Of a DNA stretch of 64,000 nt, positions 63,482-64,000 are shown one piece after another (the stretch's first letter is position 1; each line of letters starts with the position of its first letter). The stretch lies in NCBI GenBank assembly GCA_947457615.1, contig CANGWK010000001.1, positions 198,139 through 262,138 of the forward strand, given 5' to 3'. Under the pieces are notes generated by a model. That model did no database searches. It was not told the DNA's origin and saw only the letters and a program-made list of their open reading frames with translations. Origin of the DNA: Flavobacteriaceae bacterium. GTDB taxonomy: Bacteria > Bacteroidota > Bacteroidia > Flavobacteriales > Flavobacteriaceae. The translations under genes were made by a program, and so were the position numbers.

Positions 63482-64000
63482 ATGCCAAATCTTGTAGATG
63501 TTACCTATGCCCAAACGGGTCAGAGTTCCAAAACAAATGAATATGGAATGCGTGAAATGCAAGCGAAAGCATTCCAAGCAAGAAACGACCAATATCTTTT
63601 GTTGAAAGCCCCACCAGCATCCGGTAAATCACGTGCCTTAATGTTTATTGCGTTAGATAAGTTAATTAATCAAGGGATTAAGAAAGTTATTGTTGCAGTT
63701 CCGGAACGTTCCATTGGTGGTTCATTTGAAAAAACAGAGCTTTCCAAATATGGATTCTATGCTGATTGGGTCCCTAACGATTTATACAACCTCTGTACAC
63801 CGGGGATGGACGAGAGTAAAAGTAAGGTTGAGGCATTCAAGAAGTTTATGGATAATGAGGAGAAAATCCTTATTTGTACTCACGCTACTTTACGTTTTGC
63901 CTTTGAACAACTTCCAACAGAATCATTCAATAATGTTTTAGTTGCTATTGATGAGTTTCACCACGTTTCTGCCGATGGAGATAATCGTTTGGGAGAACTT
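63482..64000 (+). CDS. Superfamily 2 DNA helicase/ATPase, 3' part cut by the window end
   Basis: 173 codons are visible. It begins MPNLVDVTYAQTGQSSKTNE, then a Q-motif-like REMQAKAFQARNDQYLLLKAPPASGKSRALMF with Walker A APPASGKS at 43-50. A motif Ia-like VIVAVPERSIGGSF and Walker B DEFHH at 157-161 (DExH class) follow. Start is ATG 63482, one nt after the methylase stop, so the two genes are co-translated. The rest of the helicase and any later nuclease lie outside the window. Family within SF2 (type III Res/DISARM-like or other) cannot be set from this part. Confidence 0.85.
   Translation, partial: MPNLVDVTYAQTGQSSKTNEYGMREMQAKAFQARNDQYLLLKAPPASGKSRALMFIALDKLINQGIKKVIVAVPERSIGGSFEKTELSKYGFYADWVPNDLYNLCTPGMDESKSKVEAFKKFMDNEEKILICTHATLRFAFEQLPTESFNNVLVAIDEFHHVSADGDNRLGEL

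Larger units (their letters stand above)
56178..64000. mobile_element. Integrative element in comM (left part; continues beyond the window)
   Basis: At least 7.8 kb, starting with a large serine recombinase and carrying a WYL regulator, two small genes, an MmeI-like methyltransferase and a helicase. No phage structural or conjugation gene is seen in this part. The element probably uses comM as its integration target, as genomic islands of other phyla do. Confidence 0.7.

Overview
The window is low-GC DNA from a Bacteroidota bacterium, most likely a flavobacterium close to Flavobacterium. The evidence is gene content (PorD and both kinds of type IX secretion sorting domain, FabV, the dapA-bamD-rpoZ-coaBC-porD-recN block, DUF559 and S23-like genes) and promoters of the Bacteroidota form TTG-N19-21-TAnnTTTG. 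No rRNA or CRISPR array is present. The only tRNA found is tRNA-Arg(ACG) at 54899-54972.

Layout. 1-2341: end of an SRPBCC/effector-binding gene, then an ECF sigma factor with a membrane partner and a Spy/CpxP-like exported sensor. 2419-5395: YciO/TsaC-type protein and UvrD-family helicase. 5591-8152: SRPBCC protein, short-chain dehydrogenase and DNA photolyase. 8165-8784: a compact DUF559 nuclease cassette bounded by 40-nt inverted repeats. 8820-12971: HAD phosphatase, TcdA, TatD, MFS exporter and an unknown protein. 13130-15161: exported coiled-coil protein and M28 peptidase. 15262-19033: a sulfur module of DUF1801 protein, Crp/Fnr regulator, TauE exporter, persulfide dioxygenase-rhodanese protein and a tiny Cys/Lys-rich exported protein. 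Two matching operators point to control by the Crp/Fnr protein. 19200-23594: YggS, a broken S23-like gene, exonuclease-GIY-YIG protein, MiaA and acyl-ACP thioesterase. 23813-27836: two-component pair and a glycosyltransferase-CoaE fusion. 27924-37807: T9SS cargo protein, fabV, recN, porD, coaBC, rpoZ, bamD, dapA. 37884-39549: a 5'-nucleotidase split into two genes. 39587-49078: ligA, rpsF-rpsR-rplI, LytTR regulator, priA, DUF2147, YihY, nadC. 49568-54655: a 1695-residue T9SS surface protein.

From about 56178 to the window end lies the left part of an integrative element. A large serine recombinase sits head-to-head against an N-terminally truncated comM (yifB), so the element appears to have inserted into comM. 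Its visible cargo is a WYL-domain regulator with an inverted-repeat operator candidate, two small genes, an MmeI/YeeA-like adenine DNA methyltransferase, and the start of a superfamily 2 helicase running off the window. This looks like an anti-phage or restriction-modification module; its remaining genes and the other element end are outside the window.

Three non-gene patterns cut across the window: (1) three copies of an intergenic repeat with conserved ends and a hairpin of variable sequence; (2) degenerate 7-nt tandem repeats at the starts or ends of at least seven genes; (3) the paired Crp/Fnr-type operators of the sulfur module.
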